Both the position numbers and the translations under genes were made by a program. Positions 26,977 to 34,948 of a stretch of 39,991 bases of DNA are shown here, one piece after another; the stretch's first letter is position 1; each line of letters begins with the position of its first letter. The notes under the pieces were generated by a model. That model did not search any database and was not told the DNA's origin. It worked only from the letters and a program-made list of their open reading frames with translations. The DNA comes from Gordonia sihwensis NBRC 108236 (GTDB lineage: Bacteria; Actinomycetota; Actinomycetes; Mycobacteriales; Mycobacteriaceae). The DNA lies in assembly GCF_000333035.1 (NCBI RefSeq), contig NZ_BANU01000042.1:1-39991 (forward strand), written 5' to 3'.

Positions 26977-28371
26977 ATGCTTCTCGAACGCATCTACGAC
27001 GAAGACCTCGCCCAAGCCGGATACTTCATCGGCTGCCAGGCCAAGGGAGAGGCAGTGGTGGTCGACGCCCGCCGCGACATCGGTGTGTACCTGGACCTGG
27101 CCGATCGACATGGCATGACCATCACCGCCGTCACCGAGACCCACATCCATGCCGACTACCTGTCCGGCACCCGCGAGCTGGCCAAGGCCACCGGCGCGAC
27201 CACCTACGTCTCAGGAGAGGGCGGCGACGACTGGCAGTACGGCTTCGAGGCCGAACGCCTCCACGATGGCGACACGCTGGCTCTGGGCAACATCACCGTG
27301 CAAGCCGTTCACACGCCCGGTCATACCCCGGAGCACCTCTCGTTCCTGGTGACCGACGGCGCCTTCGCCGATGCTCCGGGATACATGTTGACGGGCGACT
27401 TCGTCTTCGCCGGCGATCTCGGCCGCCCGGACCTACTCGACGAAGCTGCAGACGGTGTCGACACCCGTTTCGAGGGTGCCAAACAGATCTTCCGCAGTCT
27501 GAAGCGGTCGTTCGTCACGCAGCCGGATCATATCCAGGTCTTTCCCGGTCACGGTTCGGGCAGTGCCTGCGGAAAAGCTCTCGGCGCGCTTCCGTCGACC
27601 AGCGTCGGCTACGAACGCCGTTTCGCTTGGTGGGCCGGGTATGTCGAGCGCGACGACGAGCAGGGCTTCGTCGACGAGATGCTCGACGGTCAACCGGATG
27701 CACACGCCTACTTCGGCCGGATGAAGCGTCAGAACAAGCAGGGCCCGGTCGTTCTCGGGCCACTCTCTCCCTTGCGCGAGTACGACTCCGCAGAATTGGC
27801 ACGCGCCCTCGACTCCGACGAGGTCGTCCTCCTCGACACCCGCGGCCAAGATGAGGTGCACGCCGGCGCTGTCCCCGGAGCGCTCAACATCCCCGGCATC
27901 GACAAGGCAGCCTCGTTCGGTGCCTGGGTCTACGACCCCGAACGAGAGGACACTCCACTGGTGGTGCTCGCCGAGGACCACGCCGTCGCCGACGAGCTAC
28001 GTGATCACCTGCTGCGGGTCGGCATCGATACGGTGACCGGGTACGTCACGAGTCTACGAGGGCTCCCCATGACGACACCCGAGACGATCGGTGCGGACGA
28101 GCTGGATTCGTTCGACCCGGCAATGGTGCTGGACGTGCGCAACAAAACCGAACACGCCGACGGCCACATACCTGGCTCCGAACAGCTCAGCGGTGGCCGA
28201 TTGCTGTGGAACCTCGACGGACTGCCCACGGGCGGTCCGATCGTGACTTATTGCCAGAGCGGCGTCCGTAACGCGGTCGCAGCCAGCGCCCTGCGCCGCG
28301 CCGGCTACCGAGTTGTCGAACTCGAGGGCAGCTACGCCGCCTGGGCCGAGCGCAACCTCGAAACAGTCTGA
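26977..28371 (+). CDS. Persulfide dioxygenase-rhodanese fusion (CstB/ETHE1 type)
   Basis: In this 464-residue enzyme the N-terminal metallo-beta-lactamase domain (about 1-240) has ETHE1-type iron ligands H56 (ETHIHADYLSG), H116 (HTPGHTPEH) and D141 (LTGDFVF), plus FPGHGSG. It oxidises glutathione- or other persulfide to sulfite. Two rhodanese-like domains follow. The first (VVLLDTRGQDEVHAGAVPG) lacks a catalytic Cys. The second (MVLDVRNKTEHADGHIPGS) has C426 in TYCQSGVRN. The dioxygenase-rhodanese fusion is the CstB architecture. I chose ATG 26977 because AAGGAG is 6 bases before it and family proteins start here; an ATG at 26926 touches the operator. It is regulated by operator 4. Confidence 0.92.
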   Translation: MLLERIYDEDLAQAGYFIGCQAKGEAVVVDARRDIGVYLDLADRHGMTITAVTETHIHADYLSGTRELAKATGATTYVSGEGGDDWQYGFEAERLHDGDTLALGNITVQAVHTPGHTPEHLSFLVTDGAFADAPGYMLTGDFVFAGDLGRPDLLDEAADGVDTRFEGAKQIFRSLKRSFVTQPDHIQVFPGHGSGSACGKALGALPSTSVGYERRFAWWAGYVERDDEQGFVDEMLDGQPDAHAYFGRMKRQNKQGPVVLGPLSPLREYDSAELARALDSDEVVLLDTRGQDEVHAGAVPGALNIPGIDKAASFGAWVYDPEREDTPLVVLAEDHAVADELRDHLLRVGIDTVTGYVTSLRGLPMTTPETIGADELDSFDPAMVLDVRNKTEHADGHIPGSEQLSGGRLLWNLDGLPTGGPIVTYCQSGVRNAVAASALRRAGYRVVELEGSYAAWAERNLETV

Positions 28372-28382
28372 TCGAACCCGCC

Positions 28383-28419
28383 CGAATCGGAGGCGGTCGT
28401 GCAGTCCGCCCCCGGTTCG
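28383..28419 (+). terminator. Hairpin after persulfide dioxygenase gene
   Basis: CGAATCGG and GGCGG pair with CCGCC and CCCGGTTCG around a 9-base loop, with one bulge. It lies 12 bases after the stop. Confidence 0.6.
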
Positions 28420-28497
28420 GTCCGGTGCTCGCCCTGTCGGCTCGCTGCGCCACCGACGGTAGAGCAGGCCCCGGGCGAGCAGCCCCCGGGCGACACT

Positions 28498-28537
28498 CCT
28501 GATCCGGCACCGACTGGCCTGATCCGGGACCGACTGG
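28498..28537. repeat. Tandem 20-bp repeat in gntR upstream gap
   Basis: Two adjacent copies of CCTGATCCGGCACCGACTGG differ at one base (C to G in the second). They sit in the 485-base gap 28372-28856, which otherwise holds only the terminator, the GntR operator and the gntR ribosome site. A 152-residue frame spans the gap but has no recognisable domain or ribosome site. Confidence 0.6.
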
Positions 28538-28758
28538 GAAGCGAAACGATGACGCTCGCTACGCGGGCGGATTCACCAGGTTCGGCGCGATCTCCACCAG
28601 GCGCTCGTTCGTGGTGGGAAACAACTTTTCTCGAAGCAAGCATTGTCTCGTTGTGTGTCGGCGACGCCGACGGATGGTTTCTCGGGGACGGGGGGAGCTG
28701 CGGTCCCCGAGATCCTCGGTCGACATCGCTTCGACGCGTAGAGAGCATCACTGCCGTC

Positions 28759-28778
28759 CGTACGGATGTACGTACATT
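28759..28778. promoter_or_regulatory. Probable GntR operator, autoregulatory copy
   Basis: CGTACGGATGTACGTACATT with the inner palindrome ATGTACGTACAT (28766-28777) lies 79 bases before gntR. It is identical to the copy upstream of sqr. Confidence 0.78.
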
Positions 28779-28856
28779 TGTTGTACAGTGGCCCCGAGGG
28801 TCAGCAGCCGGCGGCTCGAATTCGGATTCCGACACAGATCGACAGGAGGGCCTCTG

Positions 28857-29645
28857 ATGGTTGAACCCGATCGCAGCGCCGCGCTCGACCGCTCCAGTGC
28901 GATGCCGCTGTGGGCGCAACTGCATGCCGATCTGGTCCGCCGAATCGGTGACGACGAATTCGCCGGCTCCGAGTTCCCGGGCGAGCATGCGTTGACGACG
29001 AGCTACGGGGTGAGCCGTCACACCACCCGCGAGGCCCTGCGGCACCTGCGGAACGAAGGAATCTTGATTGCAGAGCGTGGCCGGCCTTCTCGGTTGGCGG
29101 CTCCGCCGGTGATCGAGCAGCCACTCGGTGCGCTCTACAGTCTCTTCGCTGCCGTGGAAGCCACGGGTGTTGCTCAGCACAGCGTGGTGCGTGCACTCGA
29201 ACTGCGGACCGACCCCGCGGTGGCCGCTACCTTGCAGGTCGGTCCCAAGGCTCCGCTGCTCTACCTGGAGCGCATCCGTATGGCAGGGACCATGCCGTTG
29301 GCTCTCGACCGTGCCTGGTTGCCGGGGGAGCTGGCACGCGACCTCCTGGATGCGGACTTCACTCACACGGCTCTCTACATCGAGCTCGAGAAACGCTGCG
29401 GCATCCGCCTGACCGGTGGCCGCGAGGACGTCACTGCCGTCGTGCCGGATCCGGAGGATGCGGCAGCACTCGAACTCGACTCGAAGACCGCGGCGCTGTC
29501 GATCCGCCGCTTGGGCTGCATGAATTCCCGGCCGGTGGAGTTGCGGCACACAGTGATTCGAGGAGATCGGTTCACCGTCTCGGCCACGTTCTCACCGAGC
29601 GAGGGCTATCGCTTCGTGCCGGCCACGCCGCTGCACGCCCTGTAA
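28857..29645 (+). CDS. GntR family regulator with UTRA domain
   Basis: This 262-residue regulator has an N-terminal GntR winged helix (about residues 15-80: PLWAQLHADLVRRIGDDEFA, then TTSYGVSRHTTREALRHLRN). A UTRA (HutC-type) effector domain spans about 100-255 (PLLYLERIRMAGTMPLALDR; LRHTVIRGDRFTVSATFS). The start is ATG 28857 with AGGAGGG. It probably binds the ATGTACGTACAT palindromes before itself and sqr. The rhodanese and TauE genes follow at once, so it likely heads that operon. UTRA ligands are usually small metabolites; none can be named here. Confidence 0.88.
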   Translation: MVEPDRSAALDRSSAMPLWAQLHADLVRRIGDDEFAGSEFPGEHALTTSYGVSRHTTREALRHLRNEGILIAERGRPSRLAAPPVIEQPLGALYSLFAAVEATGVAQHSVVRALELRTDPAVAATLQVGPKAPLLYLERIRMAGTMPLALDRAWLPGELARDLLDADFTHTALYIELEKRCGIRLTGGREDVTAVVPDPEDAAALELDSKTAALSIRRLGCMNSRPVELRHTVIRGDRFTVSATFSPSEGYRFVPATPLHAL

Positions 29646-29673
29646 GCACCCACTGATCCAAGGAGCGTTGTTC

Positions 29674-30012
29674 ATGACTGGAGCACCACCGGAAGCCGAT
29701 CCGGCCGCCGCATATGCACTGATCGCCGAATCGGGAGCCATCCTGATCGATGTCCGCGAGGACGACGAATGGGCTGCCGGCCACGCCCCGGACGCCGTCC
29801 ATGTACGCCTCGGCGATCTCGATCCTGCTGCCTACCCTCCTGAGCAGAAATTGGTCGTGGTGTGCCGGTCGGGCGCTCGGTCGAGCAAAGCTGTCGCGGC
29901 CCTCACCGATGCCGGTCGTACAGCGCACAATCTGTCGGGCGGAATGAAAGCGTGGCACGAAGACGGCCGCCCTGTGGTCCGTGATGACGGCACCCCCGGC
30001 GCAGTGATCTGA
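29674..30012 (+). CDS. Single-domain rhodanese (sulfurtransferase)
   Basis: This 112-residue rhodanese has ILIDVREDDEWAAGHAPDAV and the active-site loop VVCRSGARSSKA, with the catalytic Cys at about residue 71. It accepts a sulfane sulfur on Cys and passes it to thiol acceptors. AAGGAG precedes the ATG at 29674; an in-frame TTG two codons upstream is less likely. It lies between gntR (28 bases) and tauE (1 base), clearly in one operon. Confidence 0.9.
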   Translation: MTGAPPEADPAAAYALIAESGAILIDVREDDEWAAGHAPDAVHVRLGDLDPAAYPPEQKLVVVCRSGARSSKAVAALTDAGRTAHNLSGGMKAWHEDGRPVVRDDGTPGAVI

Positions 30013-30013
30013 C

Positions 30014-30856
30014 ATGGTCGCCACCCTGGCGATTGCAGTTGCCGCAGGGATTCTCATCGGTCTTTCCCTCGGCGCGCTCGGTGGTGGGGGATCGATACTG
30101 ACTGTTCCTGCCCTGGTGTATCTCCTGGCGGTCGAACCGCAGTCGGCAACGAGCGCCTCGTTGATCATCGTCGGAATCACCTCGATCATCGCGGCCATCA
30201 GTCATGCGCGAGCACGGCACGTTCGGTGGCGGGCAGCGGCAGTGTTCGGAATTCTGGGCTCGGTCACCGCCTTCGGTGGATCGATCCTCAACCGATCGGT
30301 CGACCCGCAGATCTTGCTGCTCGCGTTCGCGGCACTGATGATCGTCGCCGCCGGTGCGATGCTGCGCCGCACCCGGCGTGGACACGATGCCGACCTACCG
30401 ACACCGAACCCGGCCGAGACCGCGGGAACACGCCCGGGTGCCGTTGCGGTCGCCACCAAGCCCGCGAAAGTGAAGATCACCACGTCGCAGGTAGTCAAGC
30501 TGGTCGCTTCCGCGCTCGTCGTCGGCTTCCTCACCGGGTTTCTGGGAGTGGGCGGCGGCTTCCTCATCGTCCCCGCCCTGGTTCTGGCACTGGGCTACTC
30601 GATGCCCGTCGCGGTCGGAACGTCGCTGGTGATCATCTCCATCACCAGCGCGGGAGCCTTCACCGAACGCCTCGGCACAGGTGCCACCATCCCGTGGGAG
30701 ATCGTCGTACCGTTCACCCTCGCGGCCATCGCCGGATCGTTCGCAGGAAAAGCCATCAGCGACAAAGTCTCTGCCACCACACTCACCCGTAGCTTCGCAG
30801 CCCTGTTGCTCGTCGTGGCCGTCTACGTCACCGTCCAGGCCTCCATGGCCCTGTAA
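30014..30856 (+). CDS. TauE/SafE family sulfite/sulfonate exporter
   Basis: This 280-residue membrane protein has about eight helices in two inverted halves. Each half has the TauE/SafE signature ([40 protein letters not shown]). A charged cytoplasmic linker lies at about residues 120-155. Known members export sulfite and organosulfonates. It follows the rhodanese after one base, so its job here is most likely to export sulfite made by the persulfide dioxygenase. Confidence 0.9.
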   Translation: MVATLAIAVAAGILIGLSLGALGGGGSILTVPALVYLLAVEPQSATSASLIIVGITSIIAAISHARARHVRWRAAAVFGILGSVTAFGGSILNRSVDPQILLLAFAALMIVAAGAMLRRTRRGHDADLPTPNPAETAGTRPGAVAVATKPAKVKITTSQVVKLVASALVVGFLTGFLGVGGGFLIVPALVLALGYSMPVAVGTSLVIISITSAGAFTERLGTGATIPWEIVVPFTLAAIAGSFAGKAISDKVSATTLTRSFAALLLVVAVYVTVQASMAL

Positions 30857-30938
30857 CGCACATCGTTGTGCATCACTGAGCCTATTTCTGCGCATGCAAA
30901 TGCGGGCGCATCCCACACCTAGTTCGAGGAAATCGTCG

Positions 30939-32712
30939 ATGACCGCACTGATTCCCCGCCCTGAGGCGGCCAGGCCGTATCCGATGCGTCACGAGCCGAA
31001 GGGCTCGACGCTGTTCCAATTGGTGACCACCACCGATCACAAGACGATCGGGAAGATGTATCTGGTCACCTCGTTCGGGTTGTTCCTCATCGGCGGGTTG
31101 ATGGCGCTGCTCATGCGCACCGAACTCGCCGTACCGGGGTTGCAGTTCCTGTCCAACGAGCAGTACAACCAGCTGTTCACCATGCACGGCACGATTATGC
31201 TGTTGCTCTACGCCGTCCCGGTCGCGTACGGATTCGCCAATTACATTCTGCCGCTTCAGATCGGGGCACCGGACGTCGCGTTCCCGCGGCTCAACGCGTT
31301 CGCGTACTGGCTGTACGTGTTCGGATCGCTGATCGTGCTCGCCGGGTTCATCACCCCGGGAGGTGCCGCGGACTTCGGATGGACCGCCTACACCCCACTG
31401 ACGAGCGCACTGCATTCCCCCGGCGTCGGCGCCGACCTGTGGGTACTGGGGCTGATCCTGTCCGGCTTGGGCACGATCTTGGGCGCGGTCAACTTCATCA
31501 CCACCGTGGTGTGCCTGCGCGCACCCGGCATGACGATGTTCCGGATGCCGGTCTTCACCTGGAACATGCTCGTGACCTCGGTGCTGGTATTGCTGGCGTT
31601 CCCGACCTTCGCGGCCGCGTTGGCCGGGCTGGCCTTCGATCGACACTTCGGTGGTCACGTGTTCGACCCGGCGACCGGGGGAGCGGTGCTCTGGCAGCAC
31701 CTGTTCTGGTTCTTCGGCCATCCCGAGGTCTACATCGTCGCGCTCCCGTTCTTCGGCATCGTCTCCGAAATCTTCCCGGTCTTCAGCCGCAAACCCATCT
31801 TCGGCTACAAGGGTCTGATCTTCGCCACCCTCGGCATCGCAGCGCTCTCGATCACGGTGTGGGCGCACCACATGTACGCCACCGGAGCTGTTCTGCTGCC
31901 GTTCTTTTCGTTCATGTCCTTCCTCATCGCCGTGCCGACCGGGGTGAAGTTGTTCAACTGGATCGGCACCATGTGGCGAGGACAGGTCACCCTGGAAACC
32001 CCGATGCTGTTCAGCATCGGATTTCTGATCACATTCCTGTTCGGCGGACTGACCGGTGTGCTGCTGGCCAGCCCCCCCGATCGATTTCCACGTCACCGAC
32101 ACCTACTTCGTGGTGGCTCACTTCCACTACGTACTGTTCGGGACCATCGTCTTCGCCACCTACGCCGGGGTGTACTTCTGGTTTCCCAAGATCACCGGAC
32201 GCATGCTCGACGAACGCCTCGGCAAGTGGCACTTCTGGACGACGTTCGTCGGGTTCCACATGACGTTCCTGGTCCAGCACTGGCTCGGCAACGAAGGGAT
32301 GCCGCGCCGCTACGCCGACTACCTGCCCTCCGACGGATTCACCACCTTGAACCTGATCTCCTCGATCGGAGCGTTCATTCTCGGGCTGTCCACGCTGCCG
32401 TTCGTATGGAATGTGTTCAAGTCCTACCGATACGGCGAGGTCGCCACCGTCGACGATCCGTGGGGCTACGGCAACTCTCTCGAATGGGCCACCACCTGCC
32501 CACCGCCCCGCCACAATTTCACCGAAATACCTCGTATCCGTTCCGAGCGGCCGGCGTTCGAGCTGCACTACCCTCATATGGTCGAACGCATGCGCACCGA
32601 AGCCCACGTCGGGCTGACGGGCCACACCGCCGCTGTGCGGGCACCCTCCGAAGTGATCGCCGACGGCGTCGAAGAGGGCACCGCCAGCGGGACCTCAGGG
32701 GAGAGACGGTGA
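30939..32712 (+). pseudogene. ctaD: Cytochrome c oxidase subunit I with apparent frameshift
   Basis: The haem-copper oxidase subunit I starts [20 protein letters not shown]. The haem a His is in MHGTIML, CuB/Tyr in [10 protein letters not shown] and the CuB pair in WAHHMYATG. At 32072-32078 a run of seven C shifts the frame; one C fewer would continue [20 protein letters not shown] with the last haem ligands. The repaired product would be about 590 residues, full length. As read, the first frame stays open to 33248 and would fuse the truncated oxidase to the downstream membrane protein, lacking two haem His. It could be a homopolymer sequencing error or a real mutation. GAGGA precedes the ATG. 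Confidence 0.85.
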
Positions 32713-33248
32713 CGAGCGCGCGGAGACGGCGCTCGACAGGTGCCGCTGTCCTGGTACCGGGACGGGTGTCTTACGCGATCGCGGTCGCCATGGGGTTCTA
32801 CGTGCTCGCGCTGATCCTGGTGTTCACCTTCCTCGTCCCTCGACTCTCACCCGGGTCAGCGACCGCTGTCACCGCTGCCGTGGTGGCCGGCTTCGCGGTG
32901 CTGCTGATGGCGGCGATGATGTTCGCAGCCCGCACACCGCTGCATCCTGCAGCGGTATCCGTGGTCCGGGACACCGCGGCGGACCGAGAGGACGACATCG
33001 TCGAGGGGTGGGCGGTGGTCCTGGGCACCGACATCGATTCACGACGGGTGGAACTGGAAGTGACGGTGCCCGGGTCCGGAACGTACCAGTGCGATGTGCG
33101 TGCAGAACGGTCGACCGGCCGCGCACTGGTGACCGGTGCCACCATTTCGGTGTGGGTCGATCCTCACCATCGCCGATCGTTGACCTTGGTCGGGGTCGGG
33201 GTCGGTCCGAGCATCGACGACGATATGTCCGGGAACGGGAAAAGCTGA
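32709..33248 (+). CDS. Two-helix membrane protein next to oxidase gene
   Basis: This 179-residue protein has two membrane segments ([40 protein letters not shown]). A soluble, beta-rich C-terminal domain follows ([32 protein letters not shown]). The start is GTG 32709, overlapping the ctaD stop by 4 bases. It may be an oxidase-associated protein, by coupling only. I do not recognise the family. Confidence 0.65.
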   Translation: MTSARRRRSTGAAVLVPGRVSYAIAVAMGFYVLALILVFTFLVPRLSPGSATAVTAAVVAGFAVLLMAAMMFAARTPLHPAAVSVVRDTAADREDDIVEGWAVVLGTDIDSRRVELEVTVPGSGTYQCDVRAERSTGRALVTGATISVWVDPHHRRSLTLVGVGVGPSIDDDMSGNGKS

Positions 33249-33416
33249 TCGAGCAACCTCGCCTGCACCCCGCGGCGGCGAAAGCCACTCCAGGGTCGCA
33301 GACGTCGATCGTAACTACCCTCGACTGCCCGCCGGACGGCTGGCTGTGCCGGTGACCGACGCGAGTGTGCCTGCGCGACATCGACTTTCCCGCGACGGAG
33401 CCCCCGCTTGCCGGCG

Positions 33417-33626
33417 ATGGCGAGTGTGGTCGTGGTGTTGCACCTGATCGGGTGGGGGCTGTTCGTTCACTACGATGCGGACCTGCGTATGCACGGTCTG
33501 GCCGGTCGGCGCGCTGCGACGGGCGAGACCACGAAGAACGACGACTCGGGTCGCAGCCCTGGCAAGACCAGGGCTGCGGACCGCGATCTACTTCTTGGAG
33601 AACATGCGGGAGAACAATCCCGGTGA
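33417..33626 (+). pseudogene. Possible nickel/cobalt transporter N-terminal remnant
   Basis: The frame starts MASVVVVLHLIGWGLFVHYD. The HLIGWG run resembles the first helix of NiCoT-type transporters, and codon use is G/C-ending for about 40 codons. It then runs into the hairpin and the opposite gene and stops. The rest of the gap 33249-33587 shows nothing else. Confidence 0.3.
33552..33578 (-). terminator. Hairpin after the small zinc-binding-like gene
   Basis: The 11-bp perfect arms CGCAGCCCTGG and CCAGGGCTGCG enclose a 5-base loop. It lies 9 bases beyond the stop of the minus-strand gene at 33588. Confidence 0.8.
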
Positions 33627-33755
33627 CTTCGGATCGGAGTCGTGCCCCTTGCAGCGATTGGACGCCGGAACGCCCCGCATCACCTGATCGACGTGTTGAC
33701 CACATCCCGCCCACGTCGTTTTCCCGCACTTCTTGCACGTGACAGCCCTGCACAT
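33588..33755 (-). CDS. Small Cys-rich protein (55 residues)
   Basis: MCRAVTCKKCGKTTWAGCGQ is followed by HVDQVMRGVPASNRCKG and a basic tail ending FSRMFSKK. The CxxCGKTTWxGCGxH core with a later Cys looks like a single zinc or iron site. Similar short proteins are common in bacteria, of unknown function. The start is ATG 33755, with GAGGGAGAG upstream. It has its own CsoR/CstR-type operator (33790) and terminator, so it is a single-gene member of the regulon. Confidence 0.8.
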   Translation of the reverse strand: MCRAVTCKKCGKTTWAGCGQHVDQVMRGVPASNRCKGHDSDPKSPGLFSRMFSKK

Positions 33756-33789
33756 GAGTCTCTCCCTCGGTCGACAATTCACTTTCAAT

Positions 33790-33805
33790 ATACCCTATGG
33801 GGTAT
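33790..33805. promoter_or_regulatory. CsoR/CstR-type operator 5
   Basis: ATACCC-TATG-GGGTAT, 34 bases before the 55-residue Cys-rich protein on the minus strand. The sigma gene on the other side ends here, so only the small gene can be its target. Confidence 0.8.
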
Positions 33806-33832
33806 CTTTTTCCGGGTGTCGGGGATGATCGG

Positions 33833-34519
33833 TCATCGCGGCGGGGGTCCGCCCAAGTGGGCGACGTCGTAGACGAACTGTTCGGGTACCGCGCTGGTCC
33901 ACGGCCGCAGGCCGAGTGCGGTCTTGATACCGATCAGGGCCTGTGCGATGGGTGGGCACCGGCGACACTGCCGCAGGTGCGTATCGATGCGGGCCGACGC
34001 GTCGACATCGAGACGCCCGTCCAGGTAGTCCGATGCCGCGGCGAGTGTGCGCCGGCACGCCTGGGAGTCGTTTCGCGGGTGTGCGGGACCGTCGTCGAGG
34101 GCGCGTAGCAGCTTCACCCGTGCACGGTGGATGCGCTTGTACACCGCTGCGGTGGTGAGCGCGCCGACCGCACCGATCTGTGTCGCCGTCCAGCCCTCGC
34201 CGTCGTGCAGTGCCAGGACCATTCGATCCTCGACGGTCAACGTCGCCAGCGCCGCTCGCACCGTGGATCGATCGCTGAGCGCCTGCGCGACCGTCTCGGG
34301 GTGCTCGAGGTCGCTGATCGATACATCGATGTCGCCCGTGCCCGATGGTTCGGTGCGCTGAGTCTCCGCGCGTGCGGCCACATCGCGGGCACGGTTGATC
34401 GTGATCCGGTAGAGCCACGTCGTGAGCGCCGATTCGGATCGAAACGTTCTCCGGTTGCGCCATGCGCGTTCGAGGACGTCCTGCACCAGATCGTCGGTAT
34501 CGGCCGGTGATCGTGTCAT
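33833..34519 (-). CDS. ECF sigma factor fused to a zinc anti-sigma-like tail; start unclear
   Basis: Sigma region 2 is DTDDLVQDVLERAWRNRRTF and region 4 is MVLALHDGEGWTATQIGAVG with TTAAVYKRIHRARVKLL. The C-terminus adds a zf-HC2-like HLRQCRRC (HxxxCxxC). The first ATG is at 34519, but the frame continues upstream with good sigma sequence (YDERFARDLIDQGTTLRSFA, about 34610-34526) up to a stop near 34700, with no ATG or GTG. So either the start is unusual, a frameshift is present, or a short form is made. It is divergent from the small membrane protein at 34711. Confidence 0.75.
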   Translation of the reverse strand: MTRSPADTDDLVQDVLERAWRNRRTFRSESALTTWLYRITINRARDVAARAETQRTEPSGTGDIDVSISDLEHPETVAQALSDRSTVRAALATLTVEDRMVLALHDGEGWTATQIGAVGALTTAAVYKRIHRARVKLLRALDDGPAHPRNDSQACRRTLAAASDYLDGRLDVDASARIDTHLRQCRRCPPIAQALIGIKTALGLRPWTSAVPEQFVYDVAHLGGPPPR

Positions 34520-34710
34520 CGCGGCTGCGAAGCTACGAAGAGTCGTGCCCTGGTCGATCAGATCGCGCGCGAAGCGCTCGTCGTATGCCGCGCTGTCGAG
34601 GTCGGGGCTGGGGTAGGGTTTGGCTGTTCGCGCGAGGAGCCGTGGATCGGTCCACTTCGGCGTTCTCGCCCGTCCAACAGTGAAAGTCCCTCTACAGAAC
34701 TGGAATCATC

Positions 34711-34926
34711 ATGTCGTTCGTCGAATTCATGCGCAGTACTGCCGGGCGCGCACTGCGTATCGTGGTGGGAATCGCTCTGATCGTGGTCGCCGTCGTGCTC
34801 GGCGGTGTCGGGGGCATCGTGGTGGGAGTGATCGGCGGTGTCTTCGTGCTGACCGGGGTGATCAACGTGTGTCTGCTCGGTCCGTTGTTCTCCGTCGATC
34901 TTCGAGGTCGTCCCAAGACGTCCTGA
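34711..34926 (+). CDS. Small YgaP/DUF2892-like membrane protein
   Basis: This 71-residue protein contains EFMRSTAGRALRIVVGIALI, two membrane helices and the short Gly-rich turn GGVGGIVVGVIGG. It resembles the DUF2892 membrane segment of YgaP but without a rhodanese domain. The ribosome site is weak. It is divergent from the ECF sigma gene. A sulfur-transfer role is inference from the family and neighbours. Confidence 0.7.
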   Translation: MSFVEFMRSTAGRALRIVVGIALIVVAVVLGGVGGIVVGVIGGVFVLTGVINVCLLGPLFSVDLRGRPKTS

Positions 34927-34948
34927 ACGGGGTGTGCGGGCGGGCAGC

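Noticed and set aside
28399..28857. 152-residue frame upstream of gntR
   Set aside because: It contains the tandem repeat and the GntR operator, is low in complexity, and has no ribosome site.
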